A stretch of 34,530 nucleotides of DNA, taken from the NCBI GenBank assembly GCA_030156385.1, contig JASGMR010000014.1:1-34530 (forward strand), in the 5' to 3' direction. This document shows, one piece after another, positions 15,589 to 23,005 of the stretch. How positions within the stretch are numbered: the stretch's first letter is position 1; the number at the start of each line of letters is the position of its first letter. Made by a program: the position numbers and the translations under genes. The notes beneath the pieces are model-generated. The model did no database searches. It had not been told where the DNA came from and worked only from the letters and a program-made list of their open reading frames with translations. This DNA is from Kosmotogales bacterium (GTDB taxonomy: Bacteria > Thermotogota > Thermotogae > Petrotogales > Kosmotogaceae).

Positions 15589-16419
15589 TTACAGTTTCTC
15601 AATAACCCTTTCGAAAATTCTGGCAATCTTATCACCATTTTTCTTTGATGTTTCATTTACCATTTCTGAAGTGAGTGGCTCCAGTTCATCCGGCAGCGCC
15701 ATATCGGTTATACATGAAATAGCGAGAACCTTTATCCCCGCATGTCTTGCAACAATGACCTCCGGAACCGTCGACATTCCAACGGCATCTGCACCTATCT
15801 TTTGAAACATTTTCAATTCCGCAGGGGTTTCAAAAGAAGGACCCGTAACAGCTATATAAACTCCTTCTTTTAAATCAATATTCAAGTCCTGCGCTGCCTT
15901 TTTTGCAAGATCGCTCAACCCGTTGTCAAAAGGACTACTCATGTCCGGAAACCTTGGTCCCCACTCATCAAAATTGGGACCGATAAGAGGATTGTCACCC
16001 ATAAAATTTATTATATCTGTAAGAAGCATTATATCACCTCTTTTAAAACCCGGGTTCAAACCTCCACAGGCATTTGTAAGCATTAATACCTCAACTCCAA
16101 GTTCCTGCATAACCCTTATTGAAAAAGTTATCTTCTTCATCGTATATCCCTCATAATAATGGTGACGCCCATTCATAAGGATAACGTTATCATTACCCAA
16201 TTTTCCAACTATCAATTCTCCCTTATGACCGGGGGCGGTGGATTTCTCGAAGTGAGGTATTTCTGAATAATCTATATGAACCGGACCTTCAATATTTTGT
16301 GAAATAATATCTAAACCGGAACCTAAAACAATCGCTATTTTAGGTTTAAAATTTATTTTAGAACGGATAAAATCTGATGCCTCTCTAACATTTTTCGCAT
16401 ATTCTGGAATTTTCTTCAT
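15589..16419 (-). CDS. punA: Purine nucleoside phosphorylase, trimeric (PNP/MTAP) family
   Basis: A 276-residue phosphorylase that splits purine nucleosides with phosphate to base and (deoxy)ribose 1-phosphate. Motifs: IVLGSGLDIIS, STAPGHKGELIVG with the phosphate-site His, MNGRHHYYEGYTM, LTNACGGLNPGF, GPSFETPAEL carrying the base-contacting Glu, and GMSTVPEVIVARHAG. The residue that is Asn in 6-oxopurine-specific enzymes (SCITN) is Asp239 here (ISCITDMALP), which predicts acceptance of adenosine-type bases. Start choice: ATG 16419 has GGAGGTG five bases upstream; a longer open frame to 16494 has no ribosome site. It is divergent from proS. Confidence 0.93.
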   Translation of the reverse strand: MKKIPEYAKNVREASDFIRSKINFKPKIAIVLGSGLDIISQNIEGPVHIDYSEIPHFEKSTAPGHKGELIVGKLGNDNVILMNGRHHYYEGYTMKKITFSIRVMQELGVEVLMLTNACGGLNPGFKRGDIMLLTDIINFMGDNPLIGPNFDEWGPRFPDMSSPFDNGLSDLAKKAAQDLNIDLKEGVYIAVTGPSFETPAELKMFQKIGADAVGMSTVPEVIVARHAGIKVLAISCITDMALPDELEPLTSEMVNETSKKNGDKIARIFERVIEKL

Positions 16420-16440
16420 TCTTACACCTCCGTTAAAATC

Positions 16441-16470
16441 ATTATACCAAAAGAATAAAAAAAATTTCAA
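16441..16470 (-). promoter_or_regulatory. Promoter of the purine nucleoside phosphorylase gene
   Basis: On the minus strand TTGAAA (16465-16470), an 18-base spacer, and TATAAT (16441-16446) preceded by TGG, making an extended -10 TGGTATAAT. The leader would be short, about 15 bases, ending in GGAGGTG. Confidence 0.7.
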
Positions 16471-16483
16471 ATTTTTATCAATA

Positions 16484-16511
16484 TTACAATACATTTAGAC
16501 TGTGGTATAAT
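16484..16511 (+). promoter_or_regulatory. Promoter of the proS operon
   Basis: TTACAA (16484-16489), a 16-base spacer and TATAAT (16506-16511), again with TGG directly before the hexamer (TGGTATAAT). It is back to back with the phosphorylase promoter, leaving 13 bases between the two -35 boxes. Confidence 0.65.
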
Positions 16512-16554
16512 TCCGATAAATTGAGTTCCTTAGAGGTATTGGAGGTTGAAACAA

Positions 16555-18291
16555 GTGTTTTTTTCGAAACTTTATGCACCAACTTTAAAAGAATCGCCAT
16601 CAGACGCCGATTTAATCGGTATTAAATACTTAATCAGAGCCGGTTTTGTAAGAAAAATTGCCGCGGGTATTTATACCTATTTGCCTCTTGGTTGGAAAGT
16701 TATAAAAAAAATTGAAAACATCGTGAGAGAAGAGATGGACGCAACCGGGAGTCAAGAAATAATGCTTCCAATTATTCAGCCTGCCGAATTATGGCATGAA
16801 TCTGGAAGATGGGAAGATTATGGACCTGAAATGATGAAACTGAAGGATAGACATGATAGAGATTTTACGCTTGGACCCACACATGAAGAAATGATTACTG
16901 CGGTTGTAAGAAATGAGCTTAACTCATATAAACAATTACCACTATCACTTTATCAAATTCAAAATAAATATAGAGATGAAATAAGACCCAGATTCGGTTT
17001 AATGCGATCCAGGGAATTTATAATGAAGGATGCTTATACATTTCACGCGGATGAAAAATCGCTTGACGAATATTACGATTTGTTTTATTCCGCTTATGAC
17101 AGAATAATGAAACGGTTGGGATTGAAATACCTGGCAGTAGAAGCGGATAGTGGAACAATCGGCGGAAAAGGTTCTCATGAATTCAACGCATTGGCGGAGG
17201 CGGGAGAATCAACCATACTTTATTGTGATTGTGGTTATGCCGCTACAGATGAAAAAGCTGAATATAAGATTGAAACGATCAAAGTGAACGAAGAACTTCT
17301 ACCCATGGAAAAAGTAGAAACCCCAAATGTAAAAACAATAGAGGATGTATCCAAATTTTTGAAAGTCCCAAGGAAAAAAATTGTTAAATCACTTCTGTAC
17401 AAAGGGAAAAAGGGATTCATTCTTATCATGATAAGAGGTGATCAGGATTTAAATGAGGCAAAATTGAAATCATATTATGGTGATCAGACAATCCAGATGG
17501 CCAACCCAAATGAAATTATGGAAGAATTTAACGTTCCGGTTGGTTTTATAGGACCTGTTGGAATTTCAAAAAAGGTAGAGATAATAGGTGACAAATCTGT
17601 AGAAGGAATGAAAAATTACGTTGTTGGCGGTATGGAAAATAATTACCACTACAAAAATGTGTCCCCAGGCAAAGACTTCAATATAAAACTTTTTACCGAT
17701 TTAAAAATGGTAAAAAGGGGTGATCTTTGTCCTGTATGCGGGAAACTTCTTAAGGAAAAAAAGGGAATAGAACTCGGTCAGGTATTCAAATTGGGAATCA
17801 AATATTCAAACTCTATGAATGGAGTTTTCACCGATGAAGATGGAAAAAGCAAACCATATTATATGGGATGTTATGGTTGGGGAATTTCGAGAACTCTTGA
17901 AGCCTCTGTAGAACAATTGCATGATGAGAATGGGATAATCTGGCCTTTATCAATTGCCCCTTATCAAATAATGATCACTGTGGTTAATTTTTCTGATGTT
18001 GCTCAAAAGGAAATCGGACTAAAATTGTATGATATGTTGAAAGGAAATGGATATGAAGTTATAATTGATGATAGAAAGTTATCTCCAGGTTTTAAATTTA
18101 AAGATGCCGATTTAATAGGGTTCCCTTTAAGAATAACTGTGGGAAATAAAATAAAAGAGGGAAAAGTTGAATTGAAATCAAGACTGAGTAGGGACAAAAA
18201 AGAAATCACCATAGAAGATACCGGTTTATTAATGAAAACAGTTGAAGAAATGTTAAAAAACTACAATCCGGCTGAAAAAATCGGAGAATAG
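16555..18291 (+). CDS. proS: Prolyl-tRNA synthetase, bacterial type with editing domain
   Basis: A 578-residue class II synthetase that charges tRNA-Pro. N-terminal catalytic half: [24 protein letters not shown] (motif 1 region), [10 protein letters not shown] and [20 protein letters not shown] (motif 2). The YbaK-type insertion that hydrolyses Ala-tRNA-Pro spans about residues 230-400 and includes [13 protein letters not shown] and CPVCG cysteine pairs flank it. Motif 3 is [13 protein letters not shown], followed by the C-terminal anticodon-binding domain. Start choice: GGAGG directly abuts a TTG at 16546, but the GTG at 16555 sits nine bases after it and gives the family's usual N-terminus. 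First gene of an operon with ftsY, rrf2 and coaD. Confidence 0.96.
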   Translation: MFFSKLYAPTLKESPSDADLIGIKYLIRAGFVRKIAAGIYTYLPLGWKVIKKIENIVREEMDATGSQEIMLPIIQPAELWHESGRWEDYGPEMMKLKDRHDRDFTLGPTHEEMITAVVRNELNSYKQLPLSLYQIQNKYRDEIRPRFGLMRSREFIMKDAYTFHADEKSLDEYYDLFYSAYDRIMKRLGLKYLAVEADSGTIGGKGSHEFNALAEAGESTILYCDCGYAATDEKAEYKIETIKVNEELLPMEKVETPNVKTIEDVSKFLKVPRKKIVKSLLYKGKKGFILIMIRGDQDLNEAKLKSYYGDQTIQMANPNEIMEEFNVPVGFIGPVGISKKVEIIGDKSVEGMKNYVVGGMENNYHYKNVSPGKDFNIKLFTDLKMVKRGDLCPVCGKLLKEKKGIELGQVFKLGIKYSNSMNGVFTDEDGKSKPYYMGCYGWGISRTLEASVEQLHDENGIIWPLSIAPYQIMITVVNFSDVAQKEIGLKLYDMLKGNGYEVIIDDRKLSPGFKFKDADLIGFPLRITVGNKIKEGKVELKSRLSRDKKEITIEDTGLLMKTVEEMLKNYNPAEKIGE

Positions 18292-18293
18292 AT

Positions 18294-19202
18294 ATGGGTT
18301 TATTTAAAAAAAAGTATGACAAAGGATTGGAAAAAACGAGAAAATCTTTTTTTTCAAAAATAAAGGATATCCTTAAATTTGACAAACTGAATGATGACAC
18401 CCTGGAAGAAATTGAAGAATTATTGATTCTTTCAGACATGGGAATAGATACGGTAGAAGAAGTAATTTCGAAATTAAGAGAAAGATGTAATGGAAAAGAT
18501 GATCCAATTGAAGTTTTAAAAGAAATTTTAAAGGAAATACTGGTTATATCATATGAGGATAAAGAAAAAAATAATAAACCATACGTTCTGTCTATAGTTG
18601 GAGTTAATGGAACGGGAAAGACCACCACGATTGGAAAGCTGTCGAATAAAGAAGTTAAAGAGGGAAAATCGGTTGTTCTTGCGGCTTGTGATACATTCAG
18701 AGCCGCAGCTGTAGATCAATTGAAGATTTGGAGTGACAGAACCGGAGCTTCCATTATCAGTCAGGGGCAAGATGCTGATCCAGCTGCTGTTGCATTTGAT
18801 GCTGTAAGTCACGCAAAAAGTAAAAATAAAGACGTAGTCATAATAGACACCGCAGGACGATTACATACAAAAAGTAATCTGATGGAAGAATTGAAAAAAA
18901 TAAACCGCGTCATCAAAAAAGGAATTCCGGAGGCTCCTCATGATACATGGCTGGTTCTGGATTCAACGACGGGTCAAAATGGTCTGATTCAGGCAAAAAA
19001 ATTCAAAGAAACCGTCGATTTAACGGGAATAATTCTGACCAAGCTGGATGGTACTGCCAAAGGTGGCATTGCTTTTGCAATCGTCAAAGAACTTGAAATT
19101 CCAGTCAGATATATCGGACTGGGCGAAGGTGTGGATGATTTAAAAGAGTTTAATGCGGAAGATTTTGTCAATGCATTGATTTCTGATGATAATAATCTTT
19201 AA
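18294..19202 (+). CDS. ftsY: Signal recognition particle receptor FtsY
   Basis: A 302-residue SRP GTPase that docks ribosome-SRP complexes at the membrane SecYEG channel. The short basic N-terminus (MGLFKKKYDKGLEKTRKSFF) replaces the long acidic A domain of Escherichia coli FtsY and likely forms the membrane-binding helix. The N domain four-helix bundle follows, then the G domain: GVNGTGKTTT (G1, from residue 103), DTFRAAAVDQL, DTAGRLH (G3), TKLDGTAKGG (G4) and YIGLGEGVDDL at the end. It begins two bases after the proS stop, with its ribosome site GGAG inside proS. Confidence 0.97.
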   Translation: MGLFKKKYDKGLEKTRKSFFSKIKDILKFDKLNDDTLEEIEELLILSDMGIDTVEEVISKLRERCNGKDDPIEVLKEILKEILVISYEDKEKNNKPYVLSIVGVNGTGKTTTIGKLSNKEVKEGKSVVLAACDTFRAAAVDQLKIWSDRTGASIISQGQDADPAAVAFDAVSHAKSKNKDVVIIDTAGRLHTKSNLMEELKKINRVIKKGIPEAPHDTWLVLDSTTGQNGLIQAKKFKETVDLTGIILTKLDGTAKGGIAFAIVKELEIPVRYIGLGEGVDDLKEFNAEDFVNALISDDNNL

Positions 19203-19217
19203 AAAGGGTGATTTATA

Positions 19218-19682
19218 GTGGGGTTTACATTAAAAAGTAGTTATGCACTGAGGGGAATTTTCATCATTGCTCAAAAGATGAAGGATGAGAAGAAAAATGC
19301 GATTCCAATCAGTGATATTGTCAAAGGAACAGATATCCCGAAGGATTTTTTAGAGAAAATTTTCGGGGAACTTAAACATAAAAATATCATAAAATCTATA
19401 AGGGGAAGATACGGAGGTTACGCACTTTCAAGGGAACCAAAAGATATAAAGATAAAGGATATAGTACTTACGCTGGATAATCCGCTTGGATCCTTTAAGT
19501 GTATAGGTAGCGAAAAGGATTGTGAATACACCTCTACCTGTGCAGTCAAATATGTATGGTATAAGGTACACAATGCTATGTTAAAAGAACTTGAAGATAT
19601 GACGATTGAAAATCTACTAAACTTAAACATTTCTGAAGAAAATTTTGATTTATCTAAACTGAAGACTGAAGCTGAAATCTGA
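19218..19682 (+). CDS. Rrf2/IscR-family transcriptional regulator with three-cysteine cluster site
   Basis: A 154-residue winged-helix repressor. GFTLKSSYALRGIFIIA opens the first helices; IPISDIVKGTDIPKDFLEKI is the recognition region, followed by the wing SIRGRYGGYALSR. Three cysteines, C95, C102 and C108 (C-x6-C-x5-C), occupy the position where IscR-type members bind an Fe-S cluster, so iron-sulphur or redox sensing is likely. Start is GTG, set by AGGGTGA six bases upstream. No isc or suf genes are adjacent; it is embedded between ftsY and coaD. Targets are unknown. Confidence 0.9.
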   Translation: MGFTLKSSYALRGIFIIAQKMKDEKKNAIPISDIVKGTDIPKDFLEKIFGELKHKNIIKSIRGRYGGYALSREPKDIKIKDIVLTLDNPLGSFKCIGSEKDCEYTSTCAVKYVWYKVHNAMLKELEDMTIENLLNLNISEENFDLSKLKTEAEI

Positions 19683-19684
19683 TC

Positions 19685-20176
19685 ATGAAAATAATTTATC
19701 CAGGTTCTTTTGACCCGTTTACTTATGGACATTATGATGTATTGATGAGAGCCGCGAAAAACTTTGAAGAAGTGCGAATTCTTGTCCTGAATAATATGCA
19801 GAAAAAATATATGTTTTCAATAACTGAAAGGCTGAATATAGTCAAGGATTATATCAAGGATGCTAAAGAACAGAAAAATATAACCGCAGATACATATGAA
19901 GGATTGTTAATAGATTATGCAAAAAAATATAATTACAAAGCTTCTCTAAGGGGACTCAGAGCTGTTGATGACTTTGAAATGGAGTTACAGATGGCAAATG
20001 CAAACAGGACACTTTACAAAAATTTTGAAACCTTCTTTTTAATGACCGACCCGAATTTTTCTTTTGTTTCTTCGACCGTGGTAAAACAGGTGATAATACA
20101 CGGCGGAGATGTTTCGCTTTGGGTTTCCGATTACGTGATTGAAATGTTTGAAAAGAAGTTAAATGAAAGCATGTAA
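19685..20176 (+). CDS. coaD: Phosphopantetheine adenylyltransferase
   Basis: A 163-residue enzyme making dephospho-CoA from 4'-phosphopantetheine and ATP, the fourth step of coenzyme A synthesis. The nucleotidyltransferase signature is at the N-terminus: YPGSFDPFTYGH, with TYGH (13-16) as the (H/T)xGH motif. SLRGLRAVDDFEMELQMANAN is the pantetheine-binding segment, and SFVSSTVVKQV is the conserved C-terminal ISSTxVR-like motif. Length is typical (about 160). It starts two bases after the rrf2 stop, closing the proS operon. Confidence 0.97.
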   Translation: MKIIYPGSFDPFTYGHYDVLMRAAKNFEEVRILVLNNMQKKYMFSITERLNIVKDYIKDAKEQKNITADTYEGLLIDYAKKYNYKASLRGLRAVDDFEMELQMANANRTLYKNFETFFLMTDPNFSFVSSTVVKQVIIHGGDVSLWVSDYVIEMFEKKLNESM

Positions 20177-20208
20177 CAAAATAGTAAAACATTTTATTTT
20201 TTTTGAGT

Positions 20209-20214
20209 TATAAT
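20209..20214 (+). promoter_or_regulatory. Candidate -10 box of the tsf promoter
   Basis: TATAAT lies 36 bases before the tsf start in the 74-base gap after coaD. The -35 region is only A/T-rich without a clear TTGACA, and no TGn precedes the hexamer. Confidence 0.45.
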
Positions 20215-20250
20215 CCATTGGAAAAATAATAAATTTAGGAGGAATTTTCA

Positions 20251-20853
20251 ATGAAAGTTACTGCAGAAATGGTTAAAAAATTGAGAGATATGACAAGCGC
20301 CGGAATGATGGATTGTAAAAAAGCCCTTGCAGAGGTTGAAGGTGATTTTGAAAAAGCCAAGGATCTTTTGAGAAAAAAGGGAGTGGCCAAAGCAGACAAA
20401 GTCGCGGGAAGATCGACAGCCGAAGGTATAGTTTATTCATACATTCACCACAACAGCAAATTAGCGGTATTATTGGAATTAAACTGTGTTACAGATTTTG
20501 TAGCCAGAACAGACGAGTTTAAAGAATTAGCACACAAGATTTCTTTGCAAATTGCTTCTATGGGTGCAAGATGGGTTTCTCCGGAAGATGTTCCCGAAGA
20601 TATAATAGAAAGAGAAAAAGACATTTATAAAGCACAACTCAAAGAATCCGGCAAACCTGAACATGTATGGGAAAAAATTATTGAAGGAAAACTCAATGCT
20701 TTCTATGACGATTATTGCCTATTAAATCAGGAATATGTATTTGAAAAAGGAAAGAAAATCAAAGATATGATAGTGGAAACAATTGCAAAAACAGGAGAAA
20801 ACATTAAAATTTCAAGGTTCGTCAGATGGACTGTTGGAGAAGTATCAGAATAA
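20251..20853 (+). CDS. tsf: Elongation factor Ts
   Basis: 200 residues: the nucleotide-exchange factor that recycles EF-Tu-GDP. The N-terminal UBA-like domain (MVKKLRDMTSAGMMDCKKAL) and the signature VTDFVARTDEFKELAHKI are clear. It is a short form, with about one core repeat, as in Thermotoga and Thermus, rather than the 280-residue enterobacterial form. The ribosome site is AGGAGGA. The gene is not preceded by rpsB, its usual partner; coaD lies upstream. An intrinsic terminator follows the stop codon by about ten bases. Confidence 0.97.
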   Translation: MKVTAEMVKKLRDMTSAGMMDCKKALAEVEGDFEKAKDLLRKKGVAKADKVAGRSTAEGIVYSYIHHNSKLAVLLELNCVTDFVARTDEFKELAHKISLQIASMGARWVSPEDVPEDIIEREKDIYKAQLKESGKPEHVWEKIIEGKLNAFYDDYCLLNQEYVFEKGKKIKDMIVETIAKTGENIKISRFVRWTVGEVSE

Positions 20854-20863
20854 AAAATTAAGA

Positions 20864-20888
20864 GGTGAGCTCAGCTCACCTTTTTTTT
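20864..20888 (+). terminator. Intrinsic terminator between tsf and pyrH
   Basis: GGTGAGC (20864-20870) and GCTCACC (20874-20880) form a seven-base-pair stem with a three-base loop, followed by eight T. The ribosome site of pyrH (GGGGG) begins on the very next base, leaving no space for a promoter downstream of it. Confidence 0.9.
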
Positions 20889-20897
20889 GGGGGAAAT

Positions 20898-21596
20898 ATG
20901 TTTAAAAGAATATTACTGAAATTAAGTGGTGAAGCTTTGAGTGGCGAAGGAAATAACGGTTTCGAAAAAAACTCTATGGAATATCTTTTGGAAGAAATCG
21001 CCTCTATTAATTCACAATCACAGATTGCTATAGTAATTGGTGCAGGTAATATCTTCAGAGGAAAAGAACTCGATAATATAAAAACAAGTATTGCCGATAG
21101 TATAGGAATGTTAGGAACCGCCATCAATGCAGTCTATCTATCGGAAAGATTCAATAATTACGGTTTGAGGGCCCATGCAATAACTTCAATCGTTAATCTT
21201 CCTCCTTTTGAAAATTATGAATACAAAACGACGGAACAATATCTCGAAAAAAATGAAATAGTGGTTTTCGGTGGTGGAACGACATTGCCCTATTTTACAA
21301 CAGATACCGCAGCAGCAATCAGAGCAATAGAAATAAATGCCGATTTAATAGTAAAGGCTACAAAGGTTGATGGAGTTTACGATAAAGATCCAAAAATTTA
21401 TAACGATGCAAAAAAATTCAAAAAATTGACGTTTACGGATGCTATCAGTAAAAAAATCAAGATAATGGATAACGAGGCTTTTTCACTATGTGAAAGGTTT
21501 AAAAAGCCTATTTTAGTTCTGGATTTTTTCAAAAAAGGAAATATACTTAATGCTATAATAGGGAAAGAAATCGGTACTTTTGTATTACCGGATTAA
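20898..21596 (+). CDS. pyrH: UMP kinase
   Basis: A 232-residue bacterial UMP kinase of the amino-acid-kinase fold, converting UMP to UDP. Visible: MFKRILLKLSGEALSGE, IVIGAGNIFRG, TAINAVYLSERF, VVFGGGTTLPYFTTDTAAA and KATKVDGVYDKDPK. Start choice: the ATG at 20898 follows GGGGG by four bases; an earlier GTG at 20865 lies within the terminator hairpin. It is in the usual tsf-pyrH order but frr does not follow; eno does, 14 bases later. Because a terminator immediately precedes it, expression depends on read-through or on processing. Confidence 0.96.
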   Translation: MFKRILLKLSGEALSGEGNNGFEKNSMEYLLEEIASINSQSQIAIVIGAGNIFRGKELDNIKTSIADSIGMLGTAINAVYLSERFNNYGLRAHAITSIVNLPPFENYEYKTTEQYLEKNEIVVFGGGTTLPYFTTDTAAAIRAIEINADLIVKATKVDGVYDKDPKIYNDAKKFKKLTFTDAISKKIKIMDNEAFSLCERFKKPILVLDFFKKGNILNAIIGKEIGTFVLPD

Positions 21597-21610
21597 ATGG
21601 AGGTGTTTAA

Positions 21611-22894
21611 ATGTATTCTGAAATTATTGATGTACTAGCAAGGGAAGTCTTGGATTCAAGGGGAAACCCTACAGTAGAAGTTGAAGTTTTCTTAGATGAC
21701 GGTGCATCTGGAAGAGCTATGGTTCCTTCGGGAGCATCTACAGGTAAATTCGAAGCTTTGGAATTAAGAGATGGAGACAAATCAAGATATATGGGAAAGG
21801 GAGTTTTAAAAGCTGTAGAAAATGTGAATGAAATCATCGCACCGGAAGTTATAGGTTTAAACGCGTTTGAACAGGTTGTTCTCGATAAAACTCTCATCGA
21901 ACTCGATGGAACTGATTCAAAATCAAAACTCGGAGCAAACGCAATACTGGGAGTATCAATGGCAACTGCAAAAGCTGCAGCAGATTCTCTCGGGATATCT
22001 CTTTATCAATATCTTGGAGGAGTAAATTCGAAAGTTTTACCAATTCCATTCATGAATATTGTTAACGGTGGAGAGCATGCCGATAATAATCTGGACATTC
22101 AGGAATTTATGGTAGCTCCAATCGGTTTAAAAACTTTTAAAGAAGCTTTAAGAGCCGGAGCGGAGACATTTCACAATCTCAAGAAAATACTTAAGGCTGA
22201 AGGCCACGTTACGGCAGTTGGAGATGAAGGTGGTTTCGCACCCAATTTCAATAGCAATGAAGAGGCTATTCAGTACATTATAAAAGCCATAGAAGCCGCA
22301 GGATATAAACCTGGCGAAGAAGTCGCTATTGGGCTCGACTGTGCTGCAAGTGAATTCTATAACGAAGAAACAAAAAAATATCATATCGATGGAAAAGATT
22401 TGAATGCGGAAGAATTAGGAGAATACTACGGGTCACTACTCGAAAAATATCCTATAGTAAGCATCGAAGATCCTTTCGATCAGGATGACTGGGCCGCATA
22501 CAGTTTGTTCAACAAAAATTACGGCGAAAAAGTTCAAATAGTGGGGGACGATTTATTCGTAACCAATATCCAAAGACTCAAAAAAGGAGTTTCAGAAAAA
22601 GCGTGTAATTCAATTCTAATAAAACTCAATCAAATTGGTACCGTCACAGAAACACTCGACACAATAGAATATGCTCAGAAAAATAATATGACTACTATGA
22701 TTTCACACAGATCCGGTGAAACAGAAGATACTTTCATCGCCCATCTTGCTGTAGCTGCAAACACCGGTATGATAAAAACCGGATCCGCTTCCAGAAGCGA
22801 AAGAATAGCGAAATACAACGAATTGATGAGAATTGAAGAAGATCTTGATATAGCAGCAGAATACAGAGGCAAATCTTCATTCTACAATCTCTGA
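21611..22894 (+). CDS. eno: Enolase
   Basis: A 427-residue glycolytic enzyme interconverting 2-phosphoglycerate and phosphoenolpyruvate. Motifs: [26 protein letters not shown] (the mobile Ser loop), [14 protein letters not shown], Mg ligands in [21 protein letters not shown] and [10 protein letters not shown], the catalytic Lys in [10 protein letters not shown], then [13 protein letters not shown] and the C-terminal [12 protein letters not shown]. Length is standard. The ribosome site is GGAGGTG. It is coexpressed with pyrH and ended by a strong terminator. It consumes the product of the glycerate kinase encoded at the left of the window. Confidence 0.98.
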   Translation: MYSEIIDVLAREVLDSRGNPTVEVEVFLDDGASGRAMVPSGASTGKFEALELRDGDKSRYMGKGVLKAVENVNEIIAPEVIGLNAFEQVVLDKTLIELDGTDSKSKLGANAILGVSMATAKAAADSLGISLYQYLGGVNSKVLPIPFMNIVNGGEHADNNLDIQEFMVAPIGLKTFKEALRAGAETFHNLKKILKAEGHVTAVGDEGGFAPNFNSNEEAIQYIIKAIEAAGYKPGEEVAIGLDCAASEFYNEETKKYHIDGKDLNAEELGEYYGSLLEKYPIVSIEDPFDQDDWAAYSLFNKNYGEKVQIVGDDLFVTNIQRLKKGVSEKACNSILIKLNQIGTVTETLDTIEYAQKNNMTTMISHRSGETEDTFIAHLAVAANTGMIKTGSASRSERIAKYNELMRIEEDLDIAAEYRGKSSFYNL

Positions 22895-22913
22895 TTAAAA
22901 ATAATCAACAACT

Positions 22914-22942
22914 AAAAGAGAGCCTGAAGGCTCTCTTTTTTT
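22914..22942 (+). terminator. Intrinsic terminator after eno
   Basis: AAAAGAGAGCC and GGCTCTCTTTT form an 11-base stem around a TGAA loop, ending in a run of T. It closes the pyrH-eno unit 19 bases after the enolase stop. Confidence 0.92.
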
Positions 22943-23005
22943 AAACCACTTTCGCTTCCTTTGCGTCATATTATATAAAACTATAGAAAGAGTTGGGTTG
23001 GAGCA

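Noticed and set aside
19064-19079. TGGCATTGCTTTTGCA, a match to the sigma-54 -24/-12 spacing
   Set aside because: It lies inside ftsY where it encodes the conserved GGIAFA segment, 140 bases before rrf2; the match is explained by coding sequence and lacks the CAC after TGG.
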